The position numbers and the translations under genes were made by a program. Below are positions 61,407-64,000 of a stretch of 64,000 nucleotides of DNA, piece by piece (within the stretch, counting starts at the first letter, position 1; every line of letters starts with the position of its first letter). Source of the DNA: Virgisporangium ochraceum (GTDB taxonomy: Bacteria > Actinomycetota > Actinomycetes > Mycobacteriales > Micromonosporaceae); NCBI RefSeq assembly GCF_016863655.1, contig NZ_BOPH01000015.1, positions 32,078 through 96,077 of the forward strand. The letters run 5' to 3'. The notes beneath the pieces were generated by a model, which worked only from the letters and a program-made list of their open reading frames with translations, was not told the DNA's origin and ran no database searches.

Positions 61407-62318
61407 ATGACCGCGCCCGCCGTTCCGGTTTGCTACCGCCACCCCGGCCGCGAGACCTACGTCACCTGCAACCGTTGCGGGCGGCCGATCTGCCCTGACT
61501 GCATGACCGAGGCGTCGGTCGGCTTCCAGTGCCCCGAGTGTGTCCACGCCGGCCGGCGCACCCAGCGCCAGCCGCTCACCGCGTTCGGCGGCACCCGCGC
61601 CGGCTACGCCGGCTACGTCACGATCGCGCTCATCGCGTTGAACGTCGTGGGTCTCCTGGCCGGCGCGTTGATCGCCGGGGTGCCGGCCGTGCTCGGCAGC
61701 GGACTGTTCACGGGCGTCACCAAGCTGCAGATGATGTTCGGCAGCTTCGCGCCGACGTACGAGATCGCCAGCAACTTCGTGCCGCCCGGCTCGCAGGTCG
61801 GCGAGGTCTACACCGGCATCGACGACGGCGCCGTGTACCGCCTCGTGACGGCGATGTTCATCCACTACGGCATCGTTCACCTGCTGCTGAACATGTGGGC
61901 GCTGTGGATGCTCGGCCGCAACCTGGAGGCCGCGCTCGGCCCGGTGCGGTTCCTCGCGCTGTACCTGCTCTCCGGTCTCGGTGGCTCGATCGCCGCCTAC
62001 CTGTTCTCGCCCGGCTCGATCACCGCCGGCGCGTCCGGTGCCATCTTCGGGATGTTCGCGGCGCTGTTCGTGGTGCTCAAGCGGCTGCGCCGCGACACGT
62101 CGAGCGTGGTGCCGGTGCTCGTCATCAACCTCGTGCTGACGTTCACGATCCCGAACATCTCGATCGCCGGTCACCTCGGCGGTCTGCTCGTGGGCGCGCT
62201 GGTGGCCGCCGGCCTGGCCTACGCGCCGCGGCAGGGCCGCACGCCGGTGCAGGTCGCCACGATCGCCGGGGTCGCGGTCGTCCTCGCGATGCTGGTGGTC
62301 GTGGGAATGGTCGCCTGA
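61407..62318 (+). CDS. Rhomboid intramembrane serine protease with N-terminal zinc finger
   Basis: A 303-residue protein. An N-terminal B-box-like zinc finger (CYRHPGRETYVTCNRCGRPICPDC, CPECVH) precedes six or seven transmembrane helices. Rhomboid motifs: FIHYGIVHLLLNMWALW (the HxxxN turn), the nucleophile Ser in GASGAIFGMFAAL and the catalytic His in AGHLGGLLVGA. It cuts transmembrane helices of unknown substrates. The zinc finger fusion is standard in actinobacterial rhomboids. Confidence 0.94.
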   Translation: MTAPAVPVCYRHPGRETYVTCNRCGRPICPDCMTEASVGFQCPECVHAGRRTQRQPLTAFGGTRAGYAGYVTIALIALNVVGLLAGALIAGVPAVLGSGLFTGVTKLQMMFGSFAPTYEIASNFVPPGSQVGEVYTGIDDGAVYRLVTAMFIHYGIVHLLLNMWALWMLGRNLEAALGPVRFLALYLLSGLGGSIAAYLFSPGSITAGASGAIFGMFAALFVVLKRLRRDTSSVVPVLVINLVLTFTIPNISIAGHLGGLLVGALVAAGLAYAPRQGRTPVQVATIAGVAVVLAMLVVVGMVA

Positions 62319-62331
62319 TTACGCTCCTCGG

Positions 62332-62787
62332 GTGCGCGACTTCTCGAACATCGACGACTACGCCGACATCACGCCGACGGAGTTCGCCCGTCTGGTGAAG
62401 ACGACGCCGTCGCGCGAGATGGAGCGGCTCCTCAACGGCGAGCAGCGCAAGGCGGTCCTCGACGGGATCTTCGCGCGGATGCCGGAGTCGTTCCGCCGCG
62501 ACCGGGCCGCCGGCCTCGACGCCGTGATCCAGTGGACGATCACCGGCGGCGCCAACGGCTCCGACACGTACGAGATCCGCATCGCCGACGGCACGTGCAC
62601 CACCTCGTCGACGAGGAGCACCGAGCACCCGAAGCTCGGCATCACGGTGGCGCCCGTGGATTTCGTGAAGGTCGTATCGGGTAACGCCAACCCGGTATTG
62701 ATGTTCATGAGCGGCAAACTGAAGGCGAAGGGCGACATGAGCCTGGCGGTCGACATCCCGAACCTGTTCGAGGTTCCGAAGGCATGA
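62332..62787 (+). CDS. SCP2-like sterol-binding domain protein
   Basis: A 151-residue soluble protein starting at GTG 62332. The N-terminal half (TPTEFARLVKTTPSREMERLL) and the SCP2 fold (IQWTITGGANGSDTYEIRIADG, TVAPVDFVKVVSGNANPVLMFMSGKLKAKGD, in parts) match lipid-binding SCP2 proteins. It binds fatty acyl or sterol-like ligands. Its stop overlaps the start of the acyl-CoA dehydrogenase by 4 bases, indicating a joint role in lipid breakdown. Confidence 0.9.
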   Translation: MRDFSNIDDYADITPTEFARLVKTTPSREMERLLNGEQRKAVLDGIFARMPESFRRDRAAGLDAVIQWTITGGANGSDTYEIRIADGTCTTSSTRSTEHPKLGITVAPVDFVKVVSGNANPVLMFMSGKLKAKGDMSLAVDIPNLFEVPKA

Positions 62788-63989
62788 ACCTCGATCTCAC
62801 CCCCGAACAGCTCGAGCTGCGCGACTGGGTGCACGGCTTCGCCGCCGGCACCGTGCGGCCGGCCGCCGCCGAATGGGACGAGCGCGAGGAGACACCCTGG
62901 CCGGTGATCCAGGAGGCCGCCAAGATCGGGCTGTACTCGTTCGATTTCCTGGCCAACTGCTACGCCGACCCCGCCGGGCTGTCGATGGTCGTCGCGACCG
63001 AGGAGCTCTTCTGGGGCGACTGCGGCATCGGCCTGTCGATCATGGGCACGTCGCTCGCGGTCGCCGCGATCTTCTCCGCCGGCACGCCCGAGCAGCTCAC
63101 CGAGTGGGTGCCGCAGTGCTTCGGTGACCCGGCCGACCCGAAGGTCGCCGCGTTCTGCTCCACCGAGCCGGAGGCCGGCTCCGACGTCGCGGCGATGAAG
63201 ACCCGCGCCCGGTACGACGAGGCCACCGACGAGTGGGTGCTCAACGGTCAGAAGGCCTACGCCACTAACGGCGGTATTGCCGGCGTGCACGTGGTCACGG
63301 CGTCCGTCGAGCCCGGGCTGGGTTCGCGCGGCCAGGCCGCGTTCGTCGTCCCGCCGGGCACGTCCGGGCTTTCCGGGACCCGCAAGCTCCGCAAACTCGG
63401 CCTCCGCGCCTCGCACACCGCTGACGTCTTCCTCGACGACGTGCGCGTACCCGGTTCCTGCCTGCTCGGCGGCAAGGAGAAGCTCGACGAGCGGCTGGCC
63501 CGCGCGCGTGAGGGCACCCGGTCGTCGGGCCAGGCCGCGATGCGCACGTTCGAGCTCACCCGGCCCGCGGTCGGTGCACAAGCGGTGGGACTGGCGCGCG
63601 CGGCCTACGAGTACGCGCTGGACTACGCGAAGCAGCGGGTGCAGTTCGGCCGGCCGATCATCGAGAATCAGGCGGTGGCGTTCGCGCTCGCCGACATGCG
63701 CATGGAGATCGACGCCGCCCGGCTGCTGGTGTGGCGCGCCGCGTGGATGGGCCGCAACGAGCGGAGGTTCGAGGCCGGCGAGGGCTCGATGAGCAAACTC
63801 AAGGCCGGTGAGGTCGCGGTGATGGTGACCGAACGGGCGGTGCAGCTGCTCGGCGGGGCCGGCTTCCTGCGGGAGCACCCGGTGGAACGGTGGTACCGCG
63901 ACGCGAAGATCTACACGATCTTCGAGGGAACGAGCGAGATCCAGCGCCTGGTCGTGGCCCGCGCGATCTCGGGGGTTCAGGTGCGCTAG
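62784..63989 (+). CDS. Acyl-CoA dehydrogenase
   Basis: A 401-residue FAD enzyme that introduces a double bond between C2 and C3 of acyl-CoA. N-terminal helices (LTPEQLELRDWVHGFA), the beta domain (AFCSTEPEAGSDVAAMKTRA, DEWVLNGQKAYATNGGIAG) and C-terminal helices (YAKQRVQFGRPIIENQAVAFALADM). The catalytic base is the Glu in IYTIFEGTSEIQRLVVARA. ATG 62784 overlaps the SCP2 stop. The chain-length preference is not clear from sequence. The gene is complete; the window ends 11 bases later. Confidence 0.94.
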   Translation: MNLDLTPEQLELRDWVHGFAAGTVRPAAAEWDEREETPWPVIQEAAKIGLYSFDFLANCYADPAGLSMVVATEELFWGDCGIGLSIMGTSLAVAAIFSAGTPEQLTEWVPQCFGDPADPKVAAFCSTEPEAGSDVAAMKTRARYDEATDEWVLNGQKAYATNGGIAGVHVVTASVEPGLGSRGQAAFVVPPGTSGLSGTRKLRKLGLRASHTADVFLDDVRVPGSCLLGGKEKLDERLARAREGTRSSGQAAMRTFELTRPAVGAQAVGLARAAYEYALDYAKQRVQFGRPIIENQAVAFALADMRMEIDAARLLVWRAAWMGRNERRFEAGEGSMSKLKAGEVAVMVTERAVQLLGGAGFLREHPVERWYRDAKIYTIFEGTSEIQRLVVARAISGVQVR

Positions 63990-64000
63990 GAGCCTCCCGA

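Overview
The window is high-GC (about 70 percent) chromosomal DNA of an actinomycete. Several genes point to the Actinomycetota: a bacterial proteasome activator ending in GQYL, a GuaB1-type IMP dehydrogenase paralogue, a DUF485/acetate-symporter pair, three LytR-CpsA-Psr proteins, and frequent GTG starts with 4-base overlaps. A Micromonosporales-like origin is my inference; no rRNA is present to settle it. I see no integrase, transposase, CRISPR array or prophage.

The most unusual region is 11.5-12.8 kb. Downstream of a conserved gene of unknown function (11552-12289) lies a small RNA cluster. Two of its units contain all parts of a tRNA but in swapped order: the 3' half (anticodon loop, T-arm, 3' acceptor strand) comes first, then a 3-7 base linker, then the 5' half (5' acceptor strand, D-arm, 5' anticodon-stem strand). 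Rejoined at the anticodon loop, the second unit is a 73-nt tRNA-Ala(UGC) with every stem paired and the alanine identity pair G3:U70. The first unit rejoins into a tRNA with anticodon CAU. A third, linear unit has anticodon GUA, a short variable loop and an imperfect acceptor stem. Circularly permuted tRNA genes are known from red and green algae and some archaea; I know of none described in bacteria, so this is my main candidate for a new system.

Layout. 1-7.1 kb: a truncated tandem substrate-binding protein, two small D-x-D-G-D repeat proteins, a Na+/H+ antiporter coupled to a UBP zinc-finger protein, a membrane-anchored putative metallopeptidase and a solute-binding lipoprotein. 7.1-11.5 kb: esterase, Bpa, two overlapping HAD phosphatases and serS. 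12.8-25.3 kb: housekeeping and conserved genes (FAD oxidoreductase, OsmC, minimal metallopeptidase, AIM24, pheA, PAS, NERD-like, arcA, a sensor kinase with a coupled anti-sigma-type ATPase, glycerophosphodiesterase, rhodanese). 25.3-30.5 kb: three LCP proteins and a nucleotide-sugar epimerase/decarboxylase. 30.6-42.7 kb: two sodium:solute symporters, each overlapping a small membrane partner, an MFS transporter, a flavin reductase, a large membrane protein, an OmpR-type two-component pair and a LytTR/LytS-type pair. 42.7-55.3 kb: an exopolysaccharide locus (priming sugar transferase, membrane proteins, GT4 and GT2 glycosyltransferases, flippase, secreted GH2 glycosidase, O-antigen-ligase-like protein) interrupted by a Fpg/Nei DNA glycosylase gene. 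55.3-64 kb: GuaB1, CBS protein, aminotransferase, CorA, cyclophilin, rhomboid protease, SCP2-like protein and an acyl-CoA dehydrogenase.

Three related palindromic intergenic elements (15.5, 40.5 and 48.2 kb) look like a dispersed repeat family. Several strong hairpins at gene ends serve as probable terminators.
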